The translations under genes and the position numbers were made by a program. Of a stretch of DNA of 64,000 nucleotides, positions 18,249 to 27,802 are shown piece by piece; the stretch's first letter is position 1; each line of letters begins with the position of its first letter. Source of the stretch: Candidatus Paracaedibacteraceae bacterium (GTDB taxonomy: Bacteria; Pseudomonadota; Alphaproteobacteria; Paracaedibacterales; Paracaedibacteraceae). The DNA lies in the NCBI GenBank assembly GCA_019459505.1, contig JAIBEV010000165.1, forward strand, positions 62,001 through 126,000, in the 5' to 3' direction. Under the pieces are notes generated by a model. It was not told where the DNA came from. It saw only the letters and a list, made by a program, of their open reading frames with translations, and ran no database searches.

Positions 18249-19058
18249 ATGAGTATTATTCCCGCCCTTTTATCAATTGTGATTCTGTCAGGTTCTGCGG
18301 CGCACGATCGAGTAGACTTTACAGCCTCCCTTACTGGCACCGCTACCTTATCGGAAGATTCTATTCTCCATATAGTTAAAACTGAAAATGGAACGGCAAC
18401 TTATAGTGTAGAAGAGTTTTCAACTATGGATAATCTATATGGAAGTCTCCAAACTAGATTAGAGCCGTTCAAAACTATGGTTATAGTCGATATCGATGTT
18501 CTAGCAGACACATCCTCCTCGATAATAAGTTTATTACAGAAAAGCAATTTTGAAGTCATCATTTCATCCGCATTTTATGCATCCGGAGAAGCTCATTCAA
18601 AATTGATGGGACTAAATGATGAGTCTACGTTAAATAACAATAAATGGCCAGAACAGACGACCTCTTCTCTAAAAGGTTTAAGTAAAAATAAAATTAGTTT
18701 TTTCCAAGCAGGACTATTGTGTTTAGCTAAACCTCAAAGTTCGCTTTCCTCTATTTACACTGCATCTATTCTGGCCCCTGCAGCAAAAATAACGAATCTT
18801 TATTTGGACCAAATTGTCATCGTAAACAGCTTTGATAGAAAGGCAAATTTTGTTGAAAGCCAACTTGCCTTTGTTAAAGACTCATCCATATTCACACGGA
18901 AGAATATTATATTTGCGACTATAAATCCTCATATGAAGGCAACTTTTCCTTCCTTTCCCTCAACAATGCCTGACGAATCAACTTTATCCTTGAGTGAAGA
19001 AGAAAGTGATGAAGAAGAAAATAATGACCAAGAAATGTTATTTGAGATGGATTTATAA
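18249..19058 (+). CDS. Exported protein with degenerate HAD/DUF2608-like pattern
   Basis: A 269-residue protein (a GTG at 18240 is an alternative start) with signal peptide MSIIPALLSIVILSGSAA. I see a weak likeness to the HAD-type DUF2608 proteins common in amoeba-associated bacteria. A VIVDIDVLADTSSS segment (about 78-91) sits where a DxD nucleophile motif would be, and QIVIVNSFDRKANFVES (about 192-208) sits where VDD-x-x-x-N would be. The later acidic pair is missing, so an active phosphatase is doubtful. The tail is very acidic (SLSEEESDEEENNDQE). The family call is tentative. Confidence 0.5.
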   Translation: MSIIPALLSIVILSGSAAHDRVDFTASLTGTATLSEDSILHIVKTENGTATYSVEEFSTMDNLYGSLQTRLEPFKTMVIVDIDVLADTSSSIISLLQKSNFEVIISSAFYASGEAHSKLMGLNDESTLNNNKWPEQTTSSLKGLSKNKISFFQAGLLCLAKPQSSLSSIYTASILAPAAKITNLYLDQIVIVNSFDRKANFVESQLAFVKDSSIFTRKNIIFATINPHMKATFPSFPSTMPDESTLSLSEEESDEEENNDQEMLFEMDL

Positions 19059-19096
19059 AGGCTATATCTAAAAATTTAAATGAGCTGATTCGTTAT

Positions 19097-19121
19097 AAGG
19101 CGCTTATCAGAAAAGCGCCTT
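19097..19121. terminator. Hairpin between convergent genes 18249-19058 and yqgE
   Basis: AAGGCGCTT and AAGCGCCTT form a nine-base stem with a loop of seven bases. It lies between the two stop codons and can serve either strand. The T run is short. Confidence 0.65.
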
Positions 19122-19123
19122 TG

Positions 19124-19708
19124 CTAAGCATGACCAAAATCTATGGCGATGTTATTAGGATTAATGTCGATTGAGTGCATAGCCGCTCGCCATAAACCGT
19201 CGTAATTTTCATTAAATACAAGGTTAGGTGTTGCTTCTAAAACTAACCATTCATTATTGTTAATTTCCTGTTCAAGTTGCCCTGTCCCCCACCCTGCATA
19301 GCCTAAGGCGACAACACTATTGATAGGACCATAGTTATGGGACAAAGCGCGTAAAACATCGACAGTTGCTGTGAGAGCAAAATCCCCATCAATAACAACA
19401 CTAGAATCAGATAAATAGTCTGGCGTATGCAAGACAAACCCTCGACCAACCTCAACAGGCCCACCATAATAAATGGGAAGATTTGGCACTAATTTCTTCG
19501 TGTGCTCAATCCCTAATTGTTCTAAGAGATCCGCAAATTCAACCGTTAATAAAGGCTTATTAACAATAAGTCCCATGGCTCCTGTATCATCATGTCCACA
19601 AATATAAATAACGGATTGATAAAACTTTGGATCTTCATGAAAAGGCATAGCAATCAATAACTTGCCTGTTAAAAATCCCCGTGCAATTTGCTCATCATCT
19701 TGATCCAT
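19124..19708 (-). CDS. YqgE/AlgH family protein (DUF179)
   Basis: A 194-residue cytoplasmic protein of the YqgE/AlgH family, whose biochemical role is unsettled. Recognisable segments are LTGKLLIAMPFHEDPKFYQSVIYICGHDDTGAMGLIVNKPL (about 11-51), YYGGPVEVGRGFVLHT (about 82-97) and ALGYAGWGTGQLEQEINNNEWL (about 133-154). Length matches the family. It stands alone on the minus strand with an AT-rich upstream region. Confidence 0.93.
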   Translation of the reverse strand: MDQDDEQIARGFLTGKLLIAMPFHEDPKFYQSVIYICGHDDTGAMGLIVNKPLLTVEFADLLEQLGIEHTKKLVPNLPIYYGGPVEVGRGFVLHTPDYLSDSSVVIDGDFALTATVDVLRALSHNYGPINSVVALGYAGWGTGQLEQEINNNEWLVLEATPNLVFNENYDGLWRAAMHSIDINPNNIAIDFGHA

Positions 19709-19891
19709 ATTACCGACATCCTGTCTATAAGTTCTTATATTTACATCATAGTTGGAAAAATCTTTAGATTTACTTAAGGTGTCACAAAAAAATAATATTA
19801 ACTTATTATTAATGATTTAATCTGATTTTTATATTTATAAAAACCTTGTTAGAATTTAAAAGTATATCATTTAACTAATTAGGATTTACTG

Positions 19892-20635
19892 ATGATTTTA
19901 AAATTTCTATTCACAACTCTATTAATAGGACAATTTATTATTCCCACTTTCGCAGAGGACGTACCAGCTTTACCAGAAGCAAACCAAGTAAGCACTTCCG
20001 TAAGTCTGTCGAGTCCGTTAACCGATGATCCAAGAATTAATTTTTATATAGAAGAAGCCGATAAATTAAACGTAATACTTAAATTGACGCTAAGAAATCT
20101 TAATTTTTGTGAACGTTCTAATAAACAATTAATTGAGGATCATATACAGAGGAGAGATTTTATCCAGAAGTTAGAAGTGACAAGTAAAGGATTAGACCGG
20201 ACAAAAAAATTAGCTATTCAAGCCAACTCTTGTGCCATAGGTGATAGTGATCGCTTTTTCTTTAATTTAGAATTTTCTATTTTAACGTCCATGGTAGGAA
20301 AAGATTTTTCTGACACCCTTGAGAAAGTTTCTACACAAAATTTCTTCACAACAGATAGGCTCGATATTCCGACCCTACAGGCAAAAATTATCCTTCTTCC
20401 ACACCATGATATTCTTACCTTGTCGAATGCTCAAAGCGCTCATGCCACTCTCGATACTCTAACAATTCAGTTGCTTCAAAATTTAGACCATTTAAACATT
20501 CAGCAACAACAAACAGAGTCCAGCTTAAAGATAGGAGCAATTAGCAGTACCCTTAATCGAGAGATAGCTTGTGCTTATATATGTGCTGAAAAAGATGTCC
20601 TTGGCTTAATAGAAGACCGTCTCAAAGGCAAATAA
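19892..20635 (+). CDS. Hypothetical exported protein
   Basis: A 247-residue protein with signal peptide MILKFLFTTLLIGQFIIPTFA (cleavage after TFA). No family is recognised. After a Ser/Pro-containing segment it is largely alpha-helical in composition, with four cysteines (NFCERS, ANSCAIG, IACAYICAE) that could form two disulfides in the periplasm or outside. It ends close to polA, but the hairpin in between suggests separate control. Confidence 0.6.
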   Translation: MILKFLFTTLLIGQFIIPTFAEDVPALPEANQVSTSVSLSSPLTDDPRINFYIEEADKLNVILKLTLRNLNFCERSNKQLIEDHIQRRDFIQKLEVTSKGLDRTKKLAIQANSCAIGDSDRFFFNLEFSILTSMVGKDFSDTLEKVSTQNFFTTDRLDIPTLQAKIILLPHHDILTLSNAQSAHATLDTLTIQLLQNLDHLNIQQQQTESSLKIGAISSTLNREIACAYICAEKDVLGLIEDRLKGK

Positions 20636-20651
20636 AACAACCTTTTCTCGA

Positions 20652-20701
20652 CTCCTGCCCGCTTAAATGCTAAAACTAATTTAGCATTTTAAGGGTGGGA
20701 G
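20652..20701 (+). promoter_or_regulatory. Long hairpin covering the polA ribosome site
   Basis: CTCC-x-GCCC-x-TTAAATGCTAAA pairs with TTTAGCATTTTAA-GGG-x-GGGAG across a five-base loop; about 18 pairs form with small bulges. The 3' arm contains GGGTGGGAG, the ribosome site six bases before the TTG start of polA. No T run follows, so this is not an ordinary terminator; it should hide the ribosome site in the mRNA. Confidence 0.6.
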
Positions 20702-20707
20702 ACAAAA

Positions 20708-23392
20708 TTGACAAAAAAACTAGTTTTAATTGATGGCTCGGGCTTTATTTTTCGAGCCTATCATGCTCTTCCCCCGCTTCGCCGAACTGATGGTACTCAT
20801 GTTGGCGCTGTTTATGGCTTCTGTACGATGCTGATGAAACATATTGAACAAGCCCAATATGACGCCAGCTATCTTGCTGTTATTTTTGATGCCGCCCGGG
20901 CAACTTTTCGTCAAGATATTTACCCAGATTATAAAGCCCATCGTCCCCCCGTGCCAGAAGATTTAATTCCACAATTCAGTATCATTAGAGAAGCTTGTGA
21001 AGCCTTTAAAGTACCGGCTATTGAATTAGAAGGGTTTGAAGCAGATGATCTAATTGCGAGTTATGCAAAAGCTGCGACGGCACAAGGTTTTACTGTCACT
21101 ATTGTATCCTCTGATAAGGATTTAATGCAACTCGTTGGTAATGGGATTATCATGCTCGACCCCATTAAGAATAAGAAAATTGCCGAACAGGAAGTTTTTG
21201 AAAAGTTCGGCGTCTTTCCTGATAAGGTTATTGAAGTCCAAGCCTTAGCGGGTGATTCGACCGATAATATTCCCGGCGTTCCCGGTATAGGTATCAAGAC
21301 TGCCGCCGAGCTCATTAACACCTTTGGCAGCGTAGAAAGCTTACTGGAGCGAGTGGAAGAAATTAAACAGCCCAAACGGCGCTTAAGCTTATTAGAAAAT
21401 GCTGAAAATGCTCGCATTTCTAAAAAACTTGTCACGTTGTGTGATTCTACTCCTTTACCAGCGGAAATTGAAATTATGATCCCTCAAGAACCGGATACAG
21501 CTCAATTAAAAGAGTTTATGCGATTCCAAGGGTTCACCAGTCTAATTCCCCGCATTAATAAACAGGGGACTCATGAGAAGCCCGCTGCTGTTAAGGCTAC
21601 CTATGAAACCATTCGCACTACTAATCAGTTAAAAGTCATTATTCAAGAATGCCTAACCAAACCCTATATTGCCTTCGATACAGAGACCACCTCTCTGAGT
21701 ATTATGGATGCGAAGATTGTAGGGCTTTCTTTATCTCATACGACAGGACAAGGGTATTACATTCCCTTAAATCATCAGGAAGCAACTCCACAACTGGATG
21801 AGAAAACAGCATTTGATTTATTACAGCCTCTTCTAACAGACCCTGCTATTCTGAAGGTAGGACAAAATATTAAATATGATTTGGGTGTGTTGCATAAATA
21901 TGGGGTTGAGATTTTTCCCATCACCGACACCATGTTAATTTCTTATGTTTTAGATGGAGGCCGTCACCGCCATGGCATGGATGAGCTGGCAGAACGCCAC
22001 CTGCAACATACGACAATCAAATATAATGAGGTGGTCGGTACAGGAAGGAACCAAAAGACGTTTGATATGGTTGATATTGGGTTTGCAACATCTTATGCAG
22101 CTGAAGATGCGGATATCACGCTTCGGTTATATGAGCACCTCCAACCTCGTCTTGCGGCAGAAAAAATGATGACCGTTTATGAGCGTATTGAGCGACCTCT
22201 TATTCCCATCATTGCTGATATGGAATTAGTAGGGGTTCGAGCCGACCAACAGCTATTATTTAGATTAGGGCAAGAATTTAGTGATGAAATGCAGCATTTG
22301 GAACGGCGTATCTATGAATTAGCAGGCAGAGCCTTTAATGTGGGATCTCCCAAACAACTGGGTGAAATCCTTTTTGATGAATTGAAGCTCCCCGTTCCTA
22401 AGAAAACTAAAACAGGAAGCTATATCACCGATGCTGATGTTTTAGAAAAGCTTGCTGAAAATGGCCATGAACTTCCCAGAGTTGTGATGGAGTGGCGAGA
22501 GCTTGCGAAGTTGAAATCAACCTATGTAGATGGCCTCCTCAATAGCATCAATAAAAGGACTCAGCGTATTCATACATCCTATTCCATGGCCTTAACCTCG
22601 ACAGGTCGCCTATCTTCTTCAGAACCAAATCTTCAGAATATTCCCATCCGCACAGCTCGCGGTCGACAAATTCGCCAGGCATTTATTCCTCAAGATGGTT
22701 GGAAAATGCTGTCCCTAGATTACTCGCAAATTGAATTACGATTGTTGTGCCACATGGCAGAGGTCCCTCAATTAACCCAAGCCTTTTGTCAAGGACAAGA
22801 TATCCATATGACAACAGCAGCTGAAATGTTTGGGCTACCAATGGATCAAATTACAGCAGAGCTCCGTCGTAAAGCCAAGGCTATTAACTTTGGTATCATC
22901 TATGGCATTAGTGCTTTTGGTCTTGCCCAACAATTAGATATACCACAATCGGAAGCAGCCCGTTATATTACACATTACTTTGATAAATACCCAGGTATAC
23001 AGGCTTATATGGAGTACCAAAAGGAATTTGCTCGCCAGCATGGCTATGTCAAAACTCTATTCGGTCGTAAATGCTATATTTTAGGCATTCAAGATAAAAA
23101 TGGCGCGGTTCGCCAAGCAGCCGAACGCCAAGCAATCAATGCCCCACTTCAAGGCACGAATGCCGATATTATTAAGATGGCGATGCATCGCATTCCACAA
23201 GTTTTAAAAGATCACAATTTACAGGGGCGCATGTTATTACAAGTCCACGATGAATTAATCTTTGAGGTCCCAGAATCCCAAGTAGAAGAAACGGCAAATC
23301 GCATTAAAACAGTGATGGAAAATATTGCATACTTACGTGTCCCACTTGTGGTGGGTGTAGGTGTAGGGAATAACTGGGATGAGGCACACTAG
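20708..23392 (+). CDS. polA: DNA polymerase I
   Basis: Fills gaps and removes RNA primers. The 894-residue protein starts with TTG and has three domains. The 5'-3' exonuclease (1-290) contains GSGFIFRAYHAL, AIELEGFEADDLIA and SSDKDLMQL. The 3'-5' proofreading domain (about 305-500) keeps the catalytic acids: FDTETTSL, KVGQNIKYDLG and YAAEDADITLRLY. The polymerase domain (about 510-894) has LSLDYSQIELRLL (motif A), RRKAKAINFGIIYGIS (motif B) and QVHDELIFEVPE (motif C). It appears fully functional. Confidence 0.98.
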   Translation: MTKKLVLIDGSGFIFRAYHALPPLRRTDGTHVGAVYGFCTMLMKHIEQAQYDASYLAVIFDAARATFRQDIYPDYKAHRPPVPEDLIPQFSIIREACEAFKVPAIELEGFEADDLIASYAKAATAQGFTVTIVSSDKDLMQLVGNGIIMLDPIKNKKIAEQEVFEKFGVFPDKVIEVQALAGDSTDNIPGVPGIGIKTAAELINTFGSVESLLERVEEIKQPKRRLSLLENAENARISKKLVTLCDSTPLPAEIEIMIPQEPDTAQLKEFMRFQGFTSLIPRINKQGTHEKPAAVKATYETIRTTNQLKVIIQECLTKPYIAFDTETTSLSIMDAKIVGLSLSHTTGQGYYIPLNHQEATPQLDEKTAFDLLQPLLTDPAILKVGQNIKYDLGVLHKYGVEIFPITDTMLISYVLDGGRHRHGMDELAERHLQHTTIKYNEVVGTGRNQKTFDMVDIGFATSYAAEDADITLRLYEHLQPRLAAEKMMTVYERIERPLIPIIADMELVGVRADQQLLFRLGQEFSDEMQHLERRIYELAGRAFNVGSPKQLGEILFDELKLPVPKKTKTGSYITDADVLEKLAENGHELPRVVMEWRELAKLKSTYVDGLLNSINKRTQRIHTSYSMALTSTGRLSSSEPNLQNIPIRTARGRQIRQAFIPQDGWKMLSLDYSQIELRLLCHMAEVPQLTQAFCQGQDIHMTTAAEMFGLPMDQITAELRRKAKAINFGIIYGISAFGLAQQLDIPQSEAARYITHYFDKYPGIQAYMEYQKEFARQHGYVKTLFGRKCYILGIQDKNGAVRQAAERQAINAPLQGTNADIIKMAMHRIPQVLKDHNLQGRMLLQVHDELIFEVPESQVEETANRIKTVMENIAYLRVPLVVGVGVGNNWDEAH

Positions 23393-23558
23393 CCTCCCTT
23401 TTCTCTTCATTCATACATAGAGATTAAACAGAAAGGAAATTTACACAGATTTTCTCTCTCCTATATCTTCCATAATTTTGTTTACACTTTGAGCTTAGGA
23501 AATGCAAGCTCCTCTCGTCATAAATAGGGTTAAAGATTGATTAAAGAAAGAAAGTTTA

Positions 23559-24740
23559 ATGAATACGTATCTTTTGCAGAAAATATATTACTATATAATA
23601 AATACTTTAGCAGCTCTATTTATCGTAAATTTAGGAACCCTTTCTGCCTCTGACCTTTCCGCTCCTTCAACTCATAATACACCTCCGACCACTATCTTTC
23701 CCTTTTCTTCTGAAATTGGTGAAGCAAAAATTGGCAACCAAATTTGGGAGATTATTAAAGAGGCAGAAAAGATGATTACGATTGCTTCTGATAAATGTAC
23801 AAATGAAGAATTTTTGGATGATCTTCTTCAATTACATACGGAGAAGCCTGCCTTAAACATAAGAATTGTTTCAGGTCAGGATGTACAGACAACAAAGATT
23901 TTTACGACAAAATACGTATCCATACCTAATTTAACTTATACCTCAATTCCTCGCCAACTAAACGGAGGAAAAATGCACAATAAATTTATTGTTGTTGACA
24001 ATAAAATTGTGATAACAGGTTCCCCAAACTTTACCTATGCTGCTTATAATTATAATGTAGAATCATTTGTTGCTATCTATGACGAGGATATAGCAACGCT
24101 ATATTTACGTTATTATGATTACCTTCTAGATCCAAACGACAAAAATATAAATGCTGTAAAAGAATTAATGGACGCCTGCAATACTAAAGAAAACGCGGTA
24201 GTTCAGATTTGCCTGGCTCCTATTGCGAATATAGCTGACTTTATAATAGAAAGAATTAATGCAGCAGACATTGTTAACATTAATATGTTCTTAGTAAGTG
24301 GAGCAGATATCCCTCAAGGAGATATTATAGAACACCTTTCTGAGGCACTTGCTAAAGAAACTAAAGTCACCCTTAAGGTCGATAAGAATCAGTATGATTT
24401 AGCAGAAAACGAATTCATGCGAGATGCAGTGGAAGTTCTTACCACAAAGGGAGCAACTGTTTTTACTGTCTTGAAAAACTCAGAAAATATTAAAACAAGA
24501 ACTAAGAAGAGAATTAAAACCAAACCTCAATTTCATGATAAATTAATGCTTATAGAGTATAAAGATGGTACTAAAAAAGTTATAATTGGTTCTGCTGGAT
24601 TTACCACCAATGTTCAAGCTAATTTAAATTTTGAAAATATGATCTCAATAGATAATTTAACAGTCTACAATTATTTCTTAGCTCACTTTAATTCAATAGA
24701 AGATTCTCGTTCAACATTACAAGTTAAAAAATTACAATGA
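23559..24740 (+). CDS. Exported phospholipase D-like protein with two HKD motifs
   Basis: A 393-residue protein with an N-terminal hydrophobic export signal (about 12-33, YIINTLAALFIVNLGTLSAS). Two PLD-type catalytic motifs are visible: MHNKFIVVDNKIVITGSPNFT (about 138-158, HxK then GSxN) and FHDKLMLIEY followed by VIIGSAGFT (about 325-350, HxK then GSAG). Members hydrolyse phosphodiesters in phospholipids or nucleic acid. The export signal points to action in the periplasm or host. Which substrate is used cannot be told. The A/T-rich leader has no strong ribosome site. Confidence 0.85.
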   Translation: MNTYLLQKIYYYIINTLAALFIVNLGTLSASDLSAPSTHNTPPTTIFPFSSEIGEAKIGNQIWEIIKEAEKMITIASDKCTNEEFLDDLLQLHTEKPALNIRIVSGQDVQTTKIFTTKYVSIPNLTYTSIPRQLNGGKMHNKFIVVDNKIVITGSPNFTYAAYNYNVESFVAIYDEDIATLYLRYYDYLLDPNDKNINAVKELMDACNTKENAVVQICLAPIANIADFIIERINAADIVNINMFLVSGADIPQGDIIEHLSEALAKETKVTLKVDKNQYDLAENEFMRDAVEVLTTKGATVFTVLKNSENIKTRTKKRIKTKPQFHDKLMLIEYKDGTKKVIIGSAGFTTNVQANLNFENMISIDNLTVYNYFLAHFNSIEDSRSTLQVKKLQ

Positions 24741-24822
24741 TTTATATAGTAATTAAAAAAATTATGTTATAAAATGCTTATATTTAGATGGATAAATATA
24801 CAGTTATACTATGGAGAATAAA

Positions 24823-25725
24823 ATGAAAAAAAATATTTTATTATTATGCAGCACCTTATCTTTATTACTACCGGCTGCATCAGTTGATACACCTAGCATA
24901 GAATCCTTAGAAGATACAATTCAGAAGAATCCAGGAATCCGTGCTTATATAAAAGATATACTCCATATTCCAGAGCAAAATGCTATTATGAAAAATATTT
25001 CCTCTCCAGAGAAAGATAATTCTAAGCTTAACTTTGAAGAATTAACAAAAAAAATATTTGATGATCATTATTGGCTGCCGCATCCCTATTCTTTTTCTGA
25101 TACTCAGCTAAATAATTTATTTTCAGACTACTACGCTAAGATAAATGACCTTGATTATCATAATATTTTTCTTGCTAACATTTTATATGAAGCAGGAAGT
25201 AAGTTTTATCAACAAAAGAAAATTCCTGATTATTTAGAGTATGCTGCGGCACTAGGACATTCAGGTGCACAATATAAAATGTATTTCATTAAGTTTAAAG
25301 AGAACGCTTTAAACGAAGCAAAAAACTATATTTTATCTTCTGCTGCTCAAAAACACTCGGATGCGCTATTGACTCTCAGTAAAGTCTATGCAGGAGTTTG
25401 GAAGATTGGGTTGCCAAAAGATATGGCTATAGCAAAAAGCCTTTGTAAAGAAGCAGCAAACCAAGGAAATCCTGAAGCAGTGTTTAGGTTAGAAGTAGCA
25501 ACGTTAACAGGCGGGATGTTTAACTCTTCTATAGATTACCAAGCGGGTATATTGAAAGCCAAAGAGCTGTGTGAAAAAGGAAACCCTCGTGCTACAGACT
25601 TTATAAATGCCATCATGAATTCTTCTGGAGATGCTCTTATGGAAGGGAATGAGAATATTACCTATGATGATTTAGATTTTCTTAAGAAAGAATTGGGATG
25701 GGAAGACGAAGGGGAAGAAAATTAA
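24823..25725 (+). CDS. Exported Sel1-repeat protein
   Basis: A 300-residue protein. An ATG at 24811 is in frame, but GGAG lies between it and the ATG at 24823, which begins a clear signal peptide (MKKNILLLCSTLSLLLPAAS). Residues about 120-255 hold three to four Sel1-like (TPR-related) repeats of about 36 residues: AAALGHSGAQYKMYF, SAAQKHSDALLTLSKVYAG, EAANQGNPEAVFRLEV and ELCEKGNPRATDFI. Sel1 proteins are protein-protein scaffolds and are often secreted effectors in amoeba-dwelling bacteria. The partner is unknown. Confidence 0.8.
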   Translation: MKKNILLLCSTLSLLLPAASVDTPSIESLEDTIQKNPGIRAYIKDILHIPEQNAIMKNISSPEKDNSKLNFEELTKKIFDDHYWLPHPYSFSDTQLNNLFSDYYAKINDLDYHNIFLANILYEAGSKFYQQKKIPDYLEYAAALGHSGAQYKMYFIKFKENALNEAKNYILSSAAQKHSDALLTLSKVYAGVWKIGLPKDMAIAKSLCKEAANQGNPEAVFRLEVATLTGGMFNSSIDYQAGILKAKELCEKGNPRATDFINAIMNSSGDALMEGNENITYDDLDFLKKELGWEDEGEEN

Positions 25726-25772
25726 ACTTTAACCTTTCCCTAACGTCCTTTTAAAAATAAGTTTTAAATGCA

Positions 25773-25800
25773 AGAAGGGGGTTTCTACAAGCCCTCTTCT
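25773..25800. terminator. Terminator between convergent Sel1 and phoD-like genes
   Basis: AGAAGGGGG pairs with CCCTCTTCT (two G-T wobbles) around a loop of about eight bases. CATTTT follows on the plus strand. Confidence 0.7.
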
Positions 25801-25809
25801 CATTTTAGA

Positions 25810-27561
25810 TCACATTTTTGCCTCATAAGGCACGAGTTGGTAAACTTTCTTTAAGGCAACCTCACCAGATGGATTATCGGGGGAATTGGTTAACAAAGAA
25901 ATTTCAACTTTCGTACCATCATCCGACAATTTAAAAATACCGGCATGGTTTTTCTTTACGAGAGGACTTTGATTAACAACGCAGAAATGCCCTTTATCGG
26001 ATTCACCGAGAGGAATAAAGGGATCTAAAATCATCGATTCAAATTGAATCGGCCAATTAAAAGGAGAGGCAATAGCTTCAGCAAGCACAATATTCTTCAT
26101 GTTGACTTCGCTCTCGGTTGCATCGGTTACCCGAGGAAACCCCCTCAACTTATTATGATCGACCGCTTGACGCGTATGAACGACATCCGCAAACAGACCA
26201 CTGTGAATGTCGCCTCCTAACCAGAAGGTATTTTTAATTTTATTCCCATAAAGATAAGTCAGAATTTTATTGCGAGTTATCTGGTAACCAGAATCTCCCC
26301 ATTTATCACTGATGTCTTTGCTTGTATCATCGGGTCCAATTGGCACCTGGCTGAGGATGACTTTCGGGTAATTTCCCCATTTGGCTAAAAAGCCTTCAAG
26401 AGCAGTTTGTTGAGCGGTGGAAATTTTTGCAACTCCCGGAATCATTTCCGAGCGAAAATCCCCGATAAAGACAGGTAATCCCCATAGCTTTGTTTCACTC
26501 CAGCGATAACCAATCTGCTTCGTTATAGGGTCATAAGTATTCATTTGACGCTGTACCATGTCGGCCATTCTCCAGCAAGCATCATTAAATAAAGAATAAT
26601 TTTGGCCTGTTAAATCATTTCGTGTAAAATTATCTTTAATAGCATGATCGTCAATCTGAACCAGAGTCGGAACGGATTTTTGAATATCAGAGCGACCAGA
26701 GGTTGCCAGCGCGTCTATAATAAGCTCATACAACTCTTCCGTATTGCGAGCGCCCGCAAATTTATTCAGCCAGTCACGGTAATAAGTATCTCCCATATCG
26801 ATAAAACCACGCAGTTGGATATTATTTTTTTGGGCATACTTTTGAAAAGTTCTAAAGATCTCCCCATCATCTGTTCGGAAGAATGTTCCCTCTTGTTCCG
26901 CTAGGGCAAGAAGCTCAATCACTATTCCCAATTGGGTGTTGCTAATTTTACTTTTATAACCTGGCAGCTTCGTCAATTTTGTAAAAAAGCCTATTTTCCT
27001 AAGCGGTTTAATCTTCATCAGCAAATTGAGCAAGGCTAGTGGCGATTTTTCAAGTTTATCGAGTAAAGGTCCATCATACTGGCAGGATCCAAAAAGAAAA
27101 TACAGATCTTTCTTACCAATAACGTTTTCATAGGAATAAAATTCAGCCTGCTCATAATTAGGATTGTTGTTCTGATCATTCCAAATTAAATTGACAGTTG
27201 ACAATACTGATTGATCAGGAATATGAAATGTTCCAATGCGATATTCGTATTTGCTTTCTGGTGTTAATCCTTTAATATCCACCACATCAGAATAATGCTG
27301 CGTCCGTGGCAATGGAAACGTTATGGTGTTCCCCCAGACTTCCTCACCCGCTAATCGATATTGTAAAGCTCCATAACAGAGTTCTGAGTTAGGACTAGCG
27401 CATACATTAAATCGGATACGTTCCTCGCCTACTTCACCCATAATGACAGCTTTTGGTTTTTCTACAGTGAGATCAAAGGTCGTAACAGGTTCAACAGCAG
27501 TTACAAGATAACTATGAGTTAAAAATGCTATAAATGCATAATGGCGAAATTGCCTTATCAT
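25810..27561 (-). CDS. PhoD-like exported metallophosphatase
   Basis: A 583-residue protein related to PhoD alkaline phosphatases/phosphodiesterases. I start it at ATG 27561, preceded by GGAGGAAGACCA, rather than 27588. Signal sequence residues about 1-25 (HYAFIAFLTHSYLVTAV) are followed by a beta-rich N-terminal domain. The metal-binding core shows FGSCQYDG, FIDMGDTYYRDW, QIDDHAIKDNF, IGDFRSEM and FWLGGDIHSG, matching the PhoD order of Cys/Asp, GD-x-Y, DDH and GGDxH motifs. The usual DDHE reads DDHA, a small departure. Substrate unknown; periplasmic or secreted. Confidence 0.85.
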   Translation of the reverse strand: MIRQFRHYAFIAFLTHSYLVTAVEPVTTFDLTVEKPKAVIMGEVGEERIRFNVCASPNSELCYGALQYRLAGEEVWGNTITFPLPRTQHYSDVVDIKGLTPESKYEYRIGTFHIPDQSVLSTVNLIWNDQNNNPNYEQAEFYSYENVIGKKDLYFLFGSCQYDGPLLDKLEKSPLALLNLLMKIKPLRKIGFFTKLTKLPGYKSKISNTQLGIVIELLALAEQEGTFFRTDDGEIFRTFQKYAQKNNIQLRGFIDMGDTYYRDWLNKFAGARNTEELYELIIDALATSGRSDIQKSVPTLVQIDDHAIKDNFTRNDLTGQNYSLFNDACWRMADMVQRQMNTYDPITKQIGYRWSETKLWGLPVFIGDFRSEMIPGVAKISTAQQTALEGFLAKWGNYPKVILSQVPIGPDDTSKDISDKWGDSGYQITRNKILTYLYGNKIKNTFWLGGDIHSGLFADVVHTRQAVDHNKLRGFPRVTDATESEVNMKNIVLAEAIASPFNWPIQFESMILDPFIPLGESDKGHFCVVNQSPLVKKNHAGIFKLSDDGTKVEISLLTNSPDNPSGEVALKKVYQLVPYEAKM

Positions 27562-27802
27562 TGGTCTTCCTCCAACACTAATAATCAATATAACAAGAGT
27601 ACGCTAATAGTCTTACGGAAGATTCTTTATATTATGGTTAAAATGGCTAGAATTATTTTTTTAATTTTCCATCCTATAATTAACTTAATTTAAATAAATA
27701 ACATTTATTAATAAGACGTGTGTATTACGTCTGGGAAATAATTTGCTGTTGATAAAGGCACGCACCCAAACGAAGAATTTATTTTATTACAAGGAGTAAA
27801 AA

